A stretch of DNA of 52,650 nucleotides, from positions 1-52,650 of the forward strand of contig CACFJP010000010.1 of assembly GCA_902566635.1 (NCBI GenBank), read 5' to 3'. A program made the position numbers and the translations under genes. Source of the DNA: an uncultured Bacteroidota bacterium. Lineage in GTDB: Bacteria > Bacteroidota > Bacteroidia > Flavobacteriales > Flavobacteriaceae. How positions within the stretch are numbered: position 1 is the stretch's first letter; each line of letters starts with the position of its first letter. A model generated the notes under the pieces. It worked only from the letters and a program-made list of their open reading frames with translations. It searched no databases and had not been told where the DNA came from. Of this stretch, positions 42,009 through 52,338 are shown one piece after another.

Positions 42009-43288
42009 AAACGGTTATGAATCCATCTACTGATCAGTGGAGTGAGCTAACTACTCGCCCAATGGCATCTTCAAAAGATATCATACCAGTTGTAGATGAA
42101 GTCTTTGGCGCAATTCAACTCCAAGGCGATCAAGCTATACAGGCCTACAGCGAAAAATTTGATGGTTATAGACCCGAACGCATTGAAGTTGATCTAGACG
42201 ATCTTAAAACCGCTCAAAACGAGTTATCAGCCGATTTAAGAGATGCAATTGACAAGGCCTATGACAATATATACGCATTCCACAAAGCGCAGCTAACCGA
42301 ACGAATACAGCTTGATGTGCAAGATGGGGTGTCATGTTGGCAAGAGAAACGACCAATTGAGAAAGTCGGTCTTTATGTCCCAGGGGGGACAGCTCCTTTG
42401 TTTTCTTCTGTACTTATGCTTGCCATTCCTGCTACCATTGCTGGTTGTCGTGAAATCGTATTGTGTACGCCACCAAATCAATCAGGTCAACTTGCGCCAG
42501 CCATGCGCTATGCGGCTTATAAATGTGGTGTTACCCGTTTATTTCAAGTCGGAGGGATCCAAGCCATTGGAGGAATGACTTTTGGTACGCAAACGATTCC
42601 CAAAGTTTATAAAATATTAGGCCCTGGTAATCAGTATGTCACTGCGGCCAAGCAGAAAGCAACCCAATATGGTGTTTCTATCGACATACCTGCTGGGCCA
42701 AGTGAATTGTTAGTAGTCGCTGATGATACAGCAGTTCCTTCTTACGTCGCTGCAGATTTACTGTCACAAGCAGAGCACGGGACAGATAGTCAAGTGGTAT
42801 TGGTCAGCACCAGTCAAAACACCATTGAAAAGGTGCATGAAGAAGTGCAAAAGCAGTTGGATGTACTTCCAAGAAAAGAAATCGCCGCACAGGCACTTGG
42901 AAACTCAATATCCATTTATTTTGCTGCTGAATCCGATGCCATTGACTTTATCAATGAATACGGCCCTGAGCACTACATCATTTGTATGGCTAACGAAGAT
43001 AAGTTTGTCAAAAGGGTAGCCAACGCTGGATCGGTGTTTATTGGAAATTTTACCCCAGAAAGCGCTGGTGATTACGCTTCTGGGACCAATCACACCTTAC
43101 CAACCAATGGGTACGCCAAACAATACAGTGGAGTTAACCTGGATAGTTTTCTCAAGGCGATTACCTTCCAAAAGATAAGCGAGACAGGTTTGAAAGATCT
43201 TGGCCCCTCTATAGAAATCCTAGCCGACGCTGAGGGCTTGTATGCACACAAAAATGCAGTTAGCCTTCGATTAAAAGATTTGACATGA
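42005..43288 (+). CDS. hisD: Histidinol dehydrogenase
   Basis: 427 residues from ATG 42005, chosen over an in-frame TTG at 41981 because the ATG overlaps the hisG stop in the ATGA manner used throughout the operon. Motifs are YVPGGTAPLFSSVLML, GPGNQYVTAAKQKA, IDIPAGPSELLVVAD, the catalytic pair in LLSQAEHGTDSQ, and GPEHYI. It oxidises histidinol to histidine in the last two steps. Confidence 0.95.
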   Translation: MKTVMNPSTDQWSELTTRPMASSKDIIPVVDEVFGAIQLQGDQAIQAYSEKFDGYRPERIEVDLDDLKTAQNELSADLRDAIDKAYDNIYAFHKAQLTERIQLDVQDGVSCWQEKRPIEKVGLYVPGGTAPLFSSVLMLAIPATIAGCREIVLCTPPNQSGQLAPAMRYAAYKCGVTRLFQVGGIQAIGGMTFGTQTIPKVYKILGPGNQYVTAAKQKATQYGVSIDIPAGPSELLVVADDTAVPSYVAADLLSQAEHGTDSQVVLVSTSQNTIEKVHEEVQKQLDVLPRKEIAAQALGNSISIYFAAESDAIDFINEYGPEHYIICMANEDKFVKRVANAGSVFIGNFTPESAGDYASGTNHTLPTNGYAKQYSGVNLDSFLKAITFQKISETGLKDLGPSIEILADAEGLYAHKNAVSLRLKDLT

Positions 43289-44331
43289 GTTTTGATATTC
43301 AAAAACTAGTCCGTTCACACATTGCCGATCTTAAACCTTATTCTTCGGCTCGGGACGAATTTGACCCTGTCGAAGGAGAGGTTGTTTATTTGGATGCAAA
43401 TGAAAATCCATTTTACAATGGTGTAAACCGTTATCCAGATCCACAACAACGAAAATTAAAAGAAGTCATCGCAATGAGGAGAGGGTTAGCTGCAAATCAA
43501 TTGCTTCTTGGTAATGGAAGTGACGAGGTTTTGGACTTAATTTTTCGTGCGTTTTGCATTCCAAATAAAGACAATATCATTGTAATGCCGCCAACTTACG
43601 GCATGTATAAGGTTCTTGCAAATATCAATTGTATTTTTTTAGATGAAGTCCCTTTAAGTAATGATTTTCAGTTAGTTACAAAAGATATTTTTAACCATAT
43701 TTCGTCCCGAACCAAAGCAATATTCTTATGTTCTCCCAACAATCCAAGTGGGAATTCGTTTCATAGAGCTGATATTCTGTCTTTACTTAAATCGTTTGAC
43801 GGTCTTGTGGTGGTTGATGAGGCATATATTGATTTCTCTACCCAAAAGAGTTTGGTAACTGAATTGCCATACTATCCCAATCTTATCATTACCCAAACCC
43901 TTTCCAAGGCCTTTGGGCTGGCAGGAATTCGGCTTGGTTTCTGTATGGCCAGTGAAGAGATTATCAATATTCTCAACAAAATCAAACCCCCATATAATAT
44001 CAATTCACTTACCCAAGAACGAGCCATTTCTGCTTTACAGGACTGGGACGCAACCCTAGAGCAAATCACACAACTTATTGCAGAAAGAAAGCGTCTGTTT
44101 GTACAGCTTAAGACGATTTCTTTTGTTAAAAAGGTTTATCCGAGTGATGCGAATTTCCTTTTGGTGCGGGTTGATGATGCCGACAAACGATACACTCAAC
44201 TTATCCAAAATAATATCGTTGTTCGTAACCGCAGTAAGCAAGTGGGATGTGAAAACTGCCTTCGTTTATCTGTTGGAACTCCTCAAGAAAATCAAATATT
44301 GATAGAAACATTAAATCGCTTGTCATCATGA
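43285..44331 (+). CDS. hisC: Histidinol-phosphate aminotransferase
   Basis: 348 residues, a class-I PLP aminotransferase. DANENPF (38-44), [16 protein letters not shown] (151-157), VVDEAYIDF and the Schiff-base K208 in [17 protein letters not shown] are as expected. It converts imidazole acetol phosphate to histidinol phosphate. Coupled by ATGA at both ends. Confidence 0.95.
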   Translation: MSFDIQKLVRSHIADLKPYSSARDEFDPVEGEVVYLDANENPFYNGVNRYPDPQQRKLKEVIAMRRGLAANQLLLGNGSDEVLDLIFRAFCIPNKDNIIVMPPTYGMYKVLANINCIFLDEVPLSNDFQLVTKDIFNHISSRTKAIFLCSPNNPSGNSFHRADILSLLKSFDGLVVVDEAYIDFSTQKSLVTELPYYPNLIITQTLSKAFGLAGIRLGFCMASEEIINILNKIKPPYNINSLTQERAISALQDWDATLEQITQLIAERKRLFVQLKTISFVKKVYPSDANFLLVRVDDADKRYTQLIQNNIVVRNRSKQVGCENCLRLSVGTPQENQILIETLNRLSS

Positions 44332-45449
44332 AAAAGGTTTTATTTATCGATCGTGACGGAACACTGGCGCTAGAGCCGGAGGACTATCAACTTGACAGTT
44401 TTGAAAAATTGACGTTTTACCCTGGTGTATTTACCTATCTCGGACGTATTGCGAAAGAGTTGGACTACACCCTTGTTATGGTTACCAACCAAGACGGCTT
44501 GGGTACCGATAGCTTTCCAGAGGAGAAATTTTGGCCTGTTCACAATCATTTAATAGATGCGATGAAAAACGAAGGGATTGTTTTCGAGGAAGTCTGTATT
44601 GACAAAAGCTTTGCAGCAGATCAGGCGCCCACGCGTAAACCGGAAACAGGCTTGTTAAGGTCTTATTTGTCTGGGGATTATGATTTAGAGAATTCCTTTG
44701 TCATTGGGGACCGCTTGAGCGATATGCAATTGGCGGTCAACTTGGGTACCCGAGGTATTTTGCTTCAACATGATGAACGTCTTAGCGAAACTCCTGACCA
44801 GACCACCAAAGCAGCTATTGCTTTAACGACTGCCAACTGGAGTGAAGTTTACTCCATGCTCAAAGCTGGTCAACGCCTGTGTAGGCACATTCGCATAACC
44901 AAAGAAACGGATATTTCGATTGTGCTTAACCTTGATGGAACTGGGCAAAGCACTATCGATACAGGAATTGCATTTTTTGATCACATGCTTGAACAATTGG
45001 CACGTCACGGAGGGATTGATATCGAATTGACTACCAAAGGCGACTTGGAAGTTGATGAGCACCACACAATTGAAGATACTGCTATAGCACTAGGAGAGGC
45101 CTTTGCAAAGGCTTTAGGAGACAAACTCGGGATCGAGCGCTATGGCTTTTGCTTACCTATGGATGATTGCCTTGCTCAAGTCGCCATTGACTTTGGCGGG
45201 CGTTCTTGGCTGATGTGGGAAGCCAAATTCAAGCGTGAACTGATTGGTAAAATGCCCACCGAAATGTTTTTCCACTTTTTTAAATCCTTTGCCGATGGGG
45301 CAAAGGCTAATTTAAATATCAAAGCAGAAGGGCACAATGAACACCACAAAATCGAGGCGATTTTTAAAAGTTTTGCCAAAGCCGTTAAGGCAGCGATTCA
45401 GCGTGATCCTGAAAAATTGATTCTCCCTTCTACTAAAGGAAAGTTATGA
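44328..45449 (+). CDS. hisB: Bifunctional histidinol-phosphatase / imidazoleglycerol-phosphate dehydratase
   Basis: 373 residues, a fusion. Residues 1 to about 165 are a HAD-type phosphatase (FIDRDGT at 6-12, [32 protein letters not shown] with a Cys-poor loop, [12 protein letters not shown]). Residues from about 185 are the dehydratase, with [29 protein letters not shown] and the second metal motif [14 protein letters not shown]. Two non-consecutive pathway steps are joined in one chain, as in enterobacteria. The interdomain sequence [17 protein letters not shown]-like segment starts the second domain. Confidence 0.95.
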   Translation: MKKVLFIDRDGTLALEPEDYQLDSFEKLTFYPGVFTYLGRIAKELDYTLVMVTNQDGLGTDSFPEEKFWPVHNHLIDAMKNEGIVFEEVCIDKSFAADQAPTRKPETGLLRSYLSGDYDLENSFVIGDRLSDMQLAVNLGTRGILLQHDERLSETPDQTTKAAIALTTANWSEVYSMLKAGQRLCRHIRITKETDISIVLNLDGTGQSTIDTGIAFFDHMLEQLARHGGIDIELTTKGDLEVDEHHTIEDTAIALGEAFAKALGDKLGIERYGFCLPMDDCLAQVAIDFGGRSWLMWEAKFKRELIGKMPTEMFFHFFKSFADGAKANLNIKAEGHNEHHKIEAIFKSFAKAVKAAIQRDPEKLILPSTKGKL

Positions 45450-46024
45450 GTGTAGCCATTATCGATTATGGAGCTGGAAATATCCAGAGCATTCGTTTTG
45501 CTTTGACACGTTTGGGAGTTTCGGCAACATTGTCGTGCGATTCAGAAACCATTCAATCAGCTTCTCATGTAATTTTTCCAGGAGTTGGGGAAGCGAGTTC
45601 GGCGATGGCAAAACTTAAACGTACCCAGTTGGATACACTAATTCCAAAGTTGATACAACCTGTTTTGGGAATTTGTTTGGGAATGCAGTTGATGTGCAAC
45701 AGCTCTGAAGAAGGAAATACAAAGGGCCTGGGAATCTTTGATACCGAAGTAGTTCGATTTACAACTACACGTAATGTGCCGCATATGGGTTGGAACGAAG
45801 TGAAAGGCAGTGGAGTATTGTTTGATAAAATCCCTAACGACAGTCATTTTTATCTAATACATAGCTATTATGCTATTCCCAATGAAAATACGGTTGGACA
45901 CTGTCTTTATAATATCAATTTTGCTGCAGCAATGGCAAAAAACAACTTTTATGGCACCCAATTTCACCCGGAAAAGAGTGGAGCTGTGGGCGCACAACTG
46001 TTACAAAATTTTTTGTCATTATGA
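45446..46024 (+). CDS. hisH: Imidazole glycerol phosphate synthase, glutaminase subunit
   Basis: 192 residues, a class-I glutamine amidotransferase. The oxyanion region is [10 protein letters not shown], the nucleophile Cys is in [10 protein letters not shown] (about residue 76), and the His-Glu pair is in TQFHPEKSG. It feeds ammonia to HisF. Coupled by ATGA to hisB and hisA. Confidence 0.95.
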   Translation: MSVAIIDYGAGNIQSIRFALTRLGVSATLSCDSETIQSASHVIFPGVGEASSAMAKLKRTQLDTLIPKLIQPVLGICLGMQLMCNSSEEGNTKGLGIFDTEVVRFTTTRNVPHMGWNEVKGSGVLFDKIPNDSHFYLIHSYYAIPNENTVGHCLYNINFAAAMAKNNFYGTQFHPEKSGAVGAQLLQNFLSL

Positions 46025-46749
46025 TCATTATTCCTGCAATTGATATTATAGAAGGACAATGTGTACGGCTAACCAAAGGTTCTTATAACACCAAGACTGT
46101 TTATAGTGATTCACCAGTTGATGTTGCCAAACGCTTTGAAGGAACTGGGCTGACACACCTTCATGTGGTTGACCTTGACGGAGCTCGTGCCAAGCATATT
46201 GTCAATGCGAAGGTTTTGGAGGCCATTGCCACCCAAACCAACTTACGAGTGGACTTTGGCGGCGGAATTAAGTCGGAGCGTGATTTGCAAACAGCTTTTG
46301 ATTGCGGTGCTGCACAGGTCACGCTAGGTAGTATCGCTGTGGTTGAACCCCAACTCGCATTGGAATGGTTAGATCAATATGGTACTGATCAACTCATTTT
46401 AGGCGCAGACGCCAAAAACCGTCGTATTACCACGCATGGTTGGGAACAGGACTCAGGAATTGATGTTTTAAACTTTGTAAAGGATTTTACAAAAAAAGGA
46501 TTTACAAACGTCTTGTGCACCGATGTCGCTAAAGATGGTATGCTATCAGGCCCTTCTTTTGAACTATACCGCGAACTGCTAAATGAGGTTGAAGGCTTGT
46601 CTCTGATCGCCTCTGGAGGAGTGAGTGCTATGGCTGACCTGTATGCTTGTCGTGAACTCGGTTGTTCGGCAGCAGTTGTAGGTAAAGCCATATATGAAGG
46701 AAAAATCAAGCTGAAAGAATTGGAAACCTACCAACTCAATCTAAACTGA
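46021..46749 (+). CDS. hisA: ProFAR isomerase
   Basis: 242 residues, a TIM barrel. The catalytic aspartates are in [14 protein letters not shown] (D8) and in LILGADAKN / [20 protein letters not shown] and IASGGVSAM bind the phosphates. Arg19 and the related loop needed for dual PriA activity cannot be judged by eye. One nucleotide separates it from hisF. Confidence 0.95.
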   Translation: MIIIPAIDIIEGQCVRLTKGSYNTKTVYSDSPVDVAKRFEGTGLTHLHVVDLDGARAKHIVNAKVLEAIATQTNLRVDFGGGIKSERDLQTAFDCGAAQVTLGSIAVVEPQLALEWLDQYGTDQLILGADAKNRRITTHGWEQDSGIDVLNFVKDFTKKGFTNVLCTDVAKDGMLSGPSFELYRELLNEVEGLSLIASGGVSAMADLYACRELGCSAAVVGKAIYEGKIKLKELETYQLNLN

Positions 46750-46750
46750 T

Positions 46751-47503
46751 ATGCTCACAAAACGAATCATACCTTGTTTGGATATTAAAGGTGGTCGTAC
46801 GGTAAAGGGAGTTAATTTTGTCAACCTTCGTGACGCAGGAGACCCTGTTGAACTTGCCCAGCGTTATGCAGAGGAAGGGGCAGATGAGCTTGTGTTTCTC
46901 GATATCTCAGCGTCTGAAGAAAAACGAAAAACCCTTGCCAAGTTGGTACATGATGTTGCTCAAGCGATAGATATCCCTTTTACTGTAGGCGGTGGCATTA
47001 ATGCAACACACGACGTCGGAATCCTATTGGACAATGGCGCAGATAAGGTATCGATCAATTCTGCTGCTGTTCGTCGTCCCGCACTCATCAGTGAGGTTGC
47101 CAGTCGATTTGGTACACAATGTGTCGTTATAGCGATTGACGCCAAACAAATTGCTTCAGAATGGATTGTCCATCTTGTTGGCGGTAAGGTTCCGACCGAA
47201 CGAAAGTTATTTTCATGGGCAAAAGAAGCCGTAGACCGCGGTGCCGGGGAGCTGCTGTTTACCTCTATGAATCACGACGGCACCAAGCAAGGATTTGCGA
47301 ATACTGCACTGCGACAACTTAGCGAAACAGTCACTGTTCCTGTCATTGCCTCTGGCGGTGCGGGGACCATACAACACTTTATTGATACCTTTGTTAAGGG
47401 AAATGCAGATGCAGCTTTGGCAGCAAGTGTATTTCACTTTAAAGAAATTAGTATTACCGAATTAAAAAACGAATTGAGATTACACAATATACCAATGCGA
47501 TGA
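46751..47503 (+). CDS. hisF: Imidazole glycerol phosphate synthase, cyclase subunit
   Basis: 250 residues, a TIM barrel related to HisA. Catalytic D11 is in [17 protein letters not shown] and the second aspartate in VVIAIDAKQ (about residue 130); TVGGGINA and IASGGAGT are the phosphate loops. It is coupled to hisIE by ATGA. Confidence 0.95.
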   Translation: MLTKRIIPCLDIKGGRTVKGVNFVNLRDAGDPVELAQRYAEEGADELVFLDISASEEKRKTLAKLVHDVAQAIDIPFTVGGGINATHDVGILLDNGADKVSINSAAVRRPALISEVASRFGTQCVVIAIDAKQIASEWIVHLVGGKVPTERKLFSWAKEAVDRGAGELLFTSMNHDGTKQGFANTALRQLSETVTVPVIASGGAGTIQHFIDTFVKGNADAALAASVFHFKEISITELKNELRLHNIPMR

Positions 47504-48102
47504 CAATCGATTTCAGCAAACACCCAGACGGACTTGTTCCTGCCATCGTTCAAGATGCAAATACAAAATGTGTATTGATGATGGGTTATATGAACCATGA
47601 AGCCATAACCAAAACAAAAGAAACGCTACAAGTCACTTTTTTTAGCCGTTCCAAAAATCGCCTTTGGACAAAAGGGGAGGAGAGTGGTCATGTATTGACC
47701 CTAATTGATATGGCAGTAGACTGTGATCGTGATGCCCTATTGATTAAGGCCGTGCCCAAAGGCCCAACTTGTCATAAGGGAGATGATACGTGCTGGGGCG
47801 AAAGCAACAATACACCCAGCTATGGGTTTTTGACTACTTTGGAAGAGGTAATTGCGGATCGTAAAAACAATTTTTCTGATAACAGCTATGTGTCAAGCTT
47901 GTTTGCCAAAGGCATCAATAAGATTGCGCAAAAAGTAGGGGAAGAAGCTGTGGAAACCGTCATTGAAGCCAAAGACACCAATTCCGATTTGTTTTTAAAC
48001 GAAAGTGCAGACTTGCTGTTTCACTTTATGATCTTGTTGCAAGCCAAAGGACATACCTTTAGCGATGTGGTTCGCATACTTGAGGATCGGCAAAAGGGAT
48101 AG
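47500..48102 (+). CDS. hisIE: Bifunctional PRA-CH / PRA-PH
   Basis: 200 residues. The N-terminal PRA cyclohydrolase has [28 protein letters not shown], the DCDRDALL metal site and the zinc Cys residues in [12 protein letters not shown]. The C-terminal PRA-ATP pyrophosphatase has [15 protein letters not shown] and [14 protein letters not shown]. It closes the operon, whose order GDCBHAF(IE) contains every step of the pathway. No clear terminator follows. Confidence 0.95.
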   Translation: MTIDFSKHPDGLVPAIVQDANTKCVLMMGYMNHEAITKTKETLQVTFFSRSKNRLWTKGEESGHVLTLIDMAVDCDRDALLIKAVPKGPTCHKGDDTCWGESNNTPSYGFLTTLEEVIADRKNNFSDNSYVSSLFAKGINKIAQKVGEEAVETVIEAKDTNSDLFLNESADLLFHFMILLQAKGHTFSDVVRILEDRQKG

Positions 48103-48235
48103 CATTATTACTAGCCAGCAATCAAACCTATTTGGAACAATAAAACAAAAAAAGAAAAGTAGTTGTCCAGAGTATGGTTTTAAGAATTGGTTATATTAAA
48201 AATCCATATTTTTATATACTATCATTACTTTTTAC

Positions 48236-48904
48236 ATGCAATTGCCGACAGACATCTTTTCTTTTTTTTCAGATTTGCAACAAAACAACAATCGGGATTG
48301 GTTTGCTGAGCATAAACCAAGGTTTAAGGCTCTCGAAATAGAAGTAAAGAACTTTGGAGAGCAATTGAAAGACAAACTCAATCTTCACGACAGTATCGAT
48401 CGGTTTAAGTTATTTCGGGTTTATAGGGATGTACGTTTCTCTAAAGACAAAACCCCTTACAAAACTCATTTCGGACTCACATGGCATCGCACAAAGCCAC
48501 AATTTAGGGGGGGATACTATTTGCATTTATCTCCAGGGAAAAACTTTTTGGCGTGTGGGTTTTGGGCACCCAATCCAGCAGATTTAAAGCGCATCCGACA
48601 AGAGATCGACATCGACGGGGAGTTGTATCGCACTATCCTTAATGACAAGTCTTTTAGCAGTGTATGGGGTAAATTGGAGGGTGAGGTAGTCAAAACAGCT
48701 CCAAAAGGTTATGCCAAGGACCATCCGCAAATTGATTTGTTGCGTTTTAAGCAGCATATTTTTACGATCGACTATCCAGACAAGGATATCTGCCAACCTG
48801 ACTTTATTGATCGTGCAGATAACGCCCTACAAGCTGTACGACCTTTTGTGGACTATATGAGCGAGGTGCTGACTACCAATGCAGACGGGGAGAGTTTGGT
48901 GTAG
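48236..48904 (+). CDS. DUF2461 family protein
   Basis: 222 residues. FFSDLQQNNNRDWFAEHKPRF at the start, then RVYRDVRFSKDKTPYKTHFG, GYYLHLSPGKNFLACGFW and PKGYAKDHPQIDLLRFKQHI are the hallmark phrases of DUF2461, a widespread family of unknown function. No signal peptide. The 133-nt spacer before it is AT-rich, without a clear promoter apart from a TACTTTTT near the ATG. Confidence 0.88.
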   Translation: MQLPTDIFSFFSDLQQNNNRDWFAEHKPRFKALEIEVKNFGEQLKDKLNLHDSIDRFKLFRVYRDVRFSKDKTPYKTHFGLTWHRTKPQFRGGYYLHLSPGKNFLACGFWAPNPADLKRIRQEIDIDGELYRTILNDKSFSSVWGKLEGEVVKTAPKGYAKDHPQIDLLRFKQHIFTIDYPDKDICQPDFIDRADNALQAVRPFVDYMSEVLTTNADGESLV

Positions 48905-48933
48905 GGATTGTAAGTTCTAAAGTGAAAAAAAAA

Positions 48934-49350
48934 TTACCCAACCTTAGACAATGTCTGTGGAACTAACAGCTGCAATTGGTCTTGCAGGCGTGTTATCACT
49001 AAGTTCATCATCCGTTTGTTGAGTTTAGATGAATTTTGGGTGTAAGTCATGTACTCTTCCATCGTAAACTGACCGATGATCAGGCCTTTCAGCGCATTGC
49101 GGAACTTTTGATCTTTGTGTATGGCATTCTCGATATACCCCATTTGCTTGTCAACCGAAATATCAAAAAACACGCCCTTGTGTTTGGTGGCATAATTGAC
49201 AAAAGAGGCAAGGAGTAGGGGGTTTTGCAACTTTAAAACTGGTCGTAGGGTAGAGTTTTGAAAGCGTTCTTCTGAAGACATAGTCTCAAATGTTTGATGC
49301 TTTTTGATTTGAGGACGAATGCGAAGGATATCATTGTGGCGATCGTTCAT
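48934..49350 (-). CDS. Conserved flavobacterial protein of unknown function
   Basis: 138 residues from ATG 49350 (MNDRHNDILRIRPQI). A longer frame to 49434 adds a hydrophobic stretch that overlaps the spacer after ggt and is unlike the family. The segments SSEERFQNSTLRPVLKLQN, KHKGVFFDISVDKQMGYIE, KFRNALKGLIIGQFTMEEY and NSSKLNKRMMNLV are familiar from many flavobacterial genomes, where the protein is sometimes labelled glyoxalase without visible reason. It is mostly helical by pattern and has no membrane segment. Function unknown. It lies downstream of ggt on the same strand. Confidence 0.78.
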   Translation of the reverse strand: MNDRHNDILRIRPQIKKHQTFETMSSEERFQNSTLRPVLKLQNPLLLASFVNYATKHKGVFFDISVDKQMGYIENAIHKDQKFRNALKGLIIGQFTMEEYMTYTQNSSKLNKRMMNLVITRLQDQLQLLVPQTLSKVG

Positions 49351-49434
49351 TGTCTTGGCTTTAATTAAAATTACAAACCAAAGGTGCATCTCAAACCAAC
49401 CCAAAAAACGGTTCATCAACAATATTATTAACAA

Positions 49435-51135
49435 TCAATAACCAAGAGCGGTATTATCACCTCTTGGATCTGCACCTCCTTCTAAACGACCGTCAGGGAG
49501 TACCAAAATACAATCCATTCGACCAATTTTATCGGTTATCCGTAACTGGTGTCCAAGCTTTTCTAAATCGTTTTGCACATTTTCAGTCAAGGCATCAGTT
49601 TCGACTCGAATTTCATCGGGGTACCATTGATGATGTACCCGTTTGGCGTTTACGGCCTCTTGCATTCCCATTCCATGATCAATTACATTGAGTAGGGTTT
49701 GATACACGCTTGTGATGATTGTGGAACCTCCTGGAGTTCCTACAACCATTTTAAGTTTGTCCTTGTAGGTAACAATGGTTGGTGTCATTGAACTGAGCAT
49801 GCGTTTGTGAGGCGCTATGGCATTGGCTTCGCCTCCTATCAATCCAAACTGATTCGGCGAGCCGGGCTTGCTGCTAAAGTCATCCATTTCATTATTTAGA
49901 AAAAAACCAGCCCCTTTTACCATGACTTTGTTACCAAACGAACTGTTGAGTGTGGTGGTAATTGCCACAGCATTCCCATTTGCATCTACTACAGATATGT
50001 GTGTGGTTTCTGGGCTTTCTGAGGGTGGTATTTTACCTGATGAAACCAGTACGGAAGGGGTAGCTTTGAGAAAGGAAATTTCGTCATAACGCTTCTGATT
50101 ATAAGCAGAATCGAGCAATTGGTCAATTGGAACATCTATATAGTCTGGATCGCCCAGAAAGGTCGCTCGGTCGGCATATACCCTTCGTTCGAGCTCAGCC
50201 ATCAAATGTATGGTTTTAGTGCTGTTATGACCCCAATCTGAGATTGGGTAGTCTTCAGTTCCTTGTAGTAACTGGATTAAGGCTATTCCACCACTTGAAG
50301 GGGGAGCCATACTGATGATTTGATGTCCACGGTATTTTCCAGTGATGGGTTTTCGCCATACACTTTGATAGTTTTTTAGGTCTGCATGAGAGACTAGCCC
50401 TTCTCCAATTTGCATCTCAGCCACGATTTGATCTGCTACAATTCCTTCGTAAAAGCCATTACGACCGTTGGTTTGAATGTTTTCTAATGTCTTGGCGAGA
50501 TCTGGTTGGGTAATGGTGTCGCCGACTTCCCAATTATGATCGCTTTGATATGGAGTTGACCAGCGATTGTATTTTTGGAATTCTTCTTGTTTGGTGTTTA
50601 AAAGTTTAGTAGCCAAAGGAGTTAAAGTATAACCTCTTTGAGCAATTTCTATGGACGGTTCAATCAGTTCTGCCATGGTGAGTGTACCATATTTTTGATG
50701 AAGGGCAAACATACCATCAACAGCACCAGGAACACCACTAGCCATATGCCCGTGGGTACTCTTAAGATCAATCAACTGACCATCTGCATTTAAATACATA
50801 TCACGATGTGCCAGTGCTGGTGCTTTTTCTCGAAAATCTAAGGAGTTAATACTACCATTATTCAAACGAATTACAGCAAATCCACCACCGCCAATATTGC
50901 CGGCCTGTGGATAAACGACCGCCAAAGCAAAATGGGTAGCTATGGCAGCATCAATTGCATTTCCGCCATTTTTCATGATTTCAACTCCAATAGCAGATGC
51001 CAACGGATGCGCTGATGAAACCATAGCTTTTTCAGAAATTATGCCCCTCAGCGGAATTTGTTGGTTACGATTGACACAGGAATAAAGTGTAAAAAGGGAA
51101 AAACTAAAGATGAAAAAACATTTGCTTGAGAACAT
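49435..51135 (-). CDS. ggt: Gamma-glutamyltransferase, predicted lipoprotein
   Basis: 566 residues. The N-terminal segment ends in FTLYSC, so C20 may be acylated and anchor the enzyme to a membrane. The large-subunit motifs GGNAIDAAIATHFAL, GNIGGGGFAVIR and FREKAPALA are present. The autoprocessing nucleophile is T377 in ESPETTHISVVD, and SSFGNKVM, NNEMDDFS and GGSTIITSVYQTLLNV belong to the small subunit. It cleaves glutathione and other gamma-glutamyl compounds outside the cytoplasm. The length is normal. The gene is monocistronic or followed by the small conserved gene 84 nt downstream. Confidence 0.94.
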   Translation of the reverse strand: MFSSKCFFIFSFSLFTLYSCVNRNQQIPLRGIISEKAMVSSAHPLASAIGVEIMKNGGNAIDAAIATHFALAVVYPQAGNIGGGGFAVIRLNNGSINSLDFREKAPALAHRDMYLNADGQLIDLKSTHGHMASGVPGAVDGMFALHQKYGTLTMAELIEPSIEIAQRGYTLTPLATKLLNTKQEEFQKYNRWSTPYQSDHNWEVGDTITQPDLAKTLENIQTNGRNGFYEGIVADQIVAEMQIGEGLVSHADLKNYQSVWRKPITGKYRGHQIISMAPPSSGGIALIQLLQGTEDYPISDWGHNSTKTIHLMAELERRVYADRATFLGDPDYIDVPIDQLLDSAYNQKRYDEISFLKATPSVLVSSGKIPPSESPETTHISVVDANGNAVAITTTLNSSFGNKVMVKGAGFFLNNEMDDFSSKPGSPNQFGLIGGEANAIAPHKRMLSSMTPTIVTYKDKLKMVVGTPGGSTIITSVYQTLLNVIDHGMGMQEAVNAKRVHHQWYPDEIRVETDALTENVQNDLEKLGHQLRITDKIGRMDCILVLPDGRLEGGADPRGDNTALGY

Positions 51136-51274
51136 TTGGGTGGATTTGTTTAAAAATACAAATTACTGCTATTTATATCAAAGAATTATTCGAAATTAAA
51201 TTTCAAACTTAACTTGATATGATTACACCAAAAAAAATAATAGTTTTATATTACAATAATTAAAAAACATAAAA

Positions 51275-52207
51275 ATGAATCAAACAATAAATATTGCACT
51301 CATATTTTTTAGTCTTGCACTTTTTGCGCAAAAGAAAAAAAATGGTGAAATATACATCAAGCATCCATCTATTGATGTGATTTTTCAGTTGCATGATGCA
51401 ATGAATGCAAATGACTCAATCGTTTTAGACAAACTCATAGCAGACGACTTCAAAGGCGTTTCTGGTGAGCAAATGAATCCCGATGCTGAACCTCAAACCA
51501 AAGCGGAGTTTATACAGACAGTAAAAAATCTTCATACCAATACAAGGTATTTTTCTGTGAAACACACAGATAATGGTTACCCGGATGCTGTTGAATATAA
51601 AGATGAATCATTTAGCAATGGCACATGGGTTTACAGTTGGGAATACTGGACTGCAGTTGGAGCGACTACAGGAATTGATTATTCACAGCCCAGACACACA
51701 CAGTATGTCGTAAATAAGAGGAATCAAATTGCATATTCAAGAACCTATTTTAATCAGTCCCCATATTCAGAGACATGGAAAAGTCAAAATGAATTAATTG
51801 ATGGAAGAATCTATTCTCATCATGAAAACATCAACAAGGTGCGTAAGTTTATTAAAGCATTCCAATTTGACGATGATGAAAACTTATTTACAGATTTTTC
51901 AGAGAACGTTAGAGTGGATGCGATTTTTAATGATTGGGATGCTGATCCAATGACTTTAGATGATTTTAAAGAAGGTATTAAAGGATTCAAATCCAATTAC
52001 AAGATCGTTAACATGAGAAATGTATGGATCAAGTATTACGAGTTTGATGCACAACGCAATACTGTACAATCCTGGTGGCGTGTGGAAGTAACTCGTAAGT
52101 CAGATCAGAAGAACATTGTTTTTCCTGTAATGTTTAATCATACTTTCAATGACGATGGAGAAATCGTTCGTCATTTTGAATCATGGGATCGTAGCAAGAT
52201 CCAGTAA
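51275..52207 (+). CDS. Secreted protein with two NTF2-like (SnoaL-type) domains
   Basis: 310 residues with a short signal peptide (MNQTINIALIFFSLALFAQ). The rest reads as two copies of a small alpha+beta cone: one from about residue 35 to 165 (VIFQLHDAMNANDSIVLDKL opens it, TWVYSWEYWTAVG is a core strand), one from about 185 to 310 (RKFIKAFQFDDDENLFTDFS opens it, SWWRVEVTRKSDQK is a core strand). Such domains serve as enzymes, binding modules or immunity-type proteins; no active site can be named here. It stands alone between AT-rich spacers and ends at a good terminator. Confidence 0.65.
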   Translation: MNQTINIALIFFSLALFAQKKKNGEIYIKHPSIDVIFQLHDAMNANDSIVLDKLIADDFKGVSGEQMNPDAEPQTKAEFIQTVKNLHTNTRYFSVKHTDNGYPDAVEYKDESFSNGTWVYSWEYWTAVGATTGIDYSQPRHTQYVVNKRNQIAYSRTYFNQSPYSETWKSQNELIDGRIYSHHENINKVRKFIKAFQFDDDENLFTDFSENVRVDAIFNDWDADPMTLDDFKEGIKGFKSNYKIVNMRNVWIKYYEFDAQRNTVQSWWRVEVTRKSDQKNIVFPVMFNHTFNDDGEIVRHFESWDRSKIQ

Positions 52208-52216
52208 CCATCTATT

Positions 52217-52243
52217 AAACACCGCATTATTGTGGTGTTTTTT
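52217..52243 (+). terminator. Intrinsic terminator after the NTF2-like gene
   Basis: AAACACCGCA (52217-52226) pairs with TGTGGTGTTT (52231-52240) around a TTAT loop, ten pairs with one G-U, followed by further T to 52243. Confidence 0.8.
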
Positions 52244-52338
52244 ATTGCTGTTCTTTCTATAATATATATTATGTTAAATATATATTTTAATAATATAGTA
52301 AAAGTGTTATATTGAAAAGTATTTAATTAATTTATCTC
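52244..52338. other. Very AT-rich spacer before the DUF262 gene
   Basis: These 95 nt are almost wholly A and T, with the palindromic words ATAATATATATTAT and AAATATATATTT. No clear TAnnTTTG box was found. The drop in G+C against the neighbouring genes marks a break in composition, common at edges of acquired segments. Confidence 0.4.

Noticed and set aside
44328-45449. HisB phosphatase-dehydratase fusion as unusual
   Set aside because: The same fusion occurs in enterobacteria and many Bacteroidota; likewise the HisI-HisE fusion at 47500-48102.
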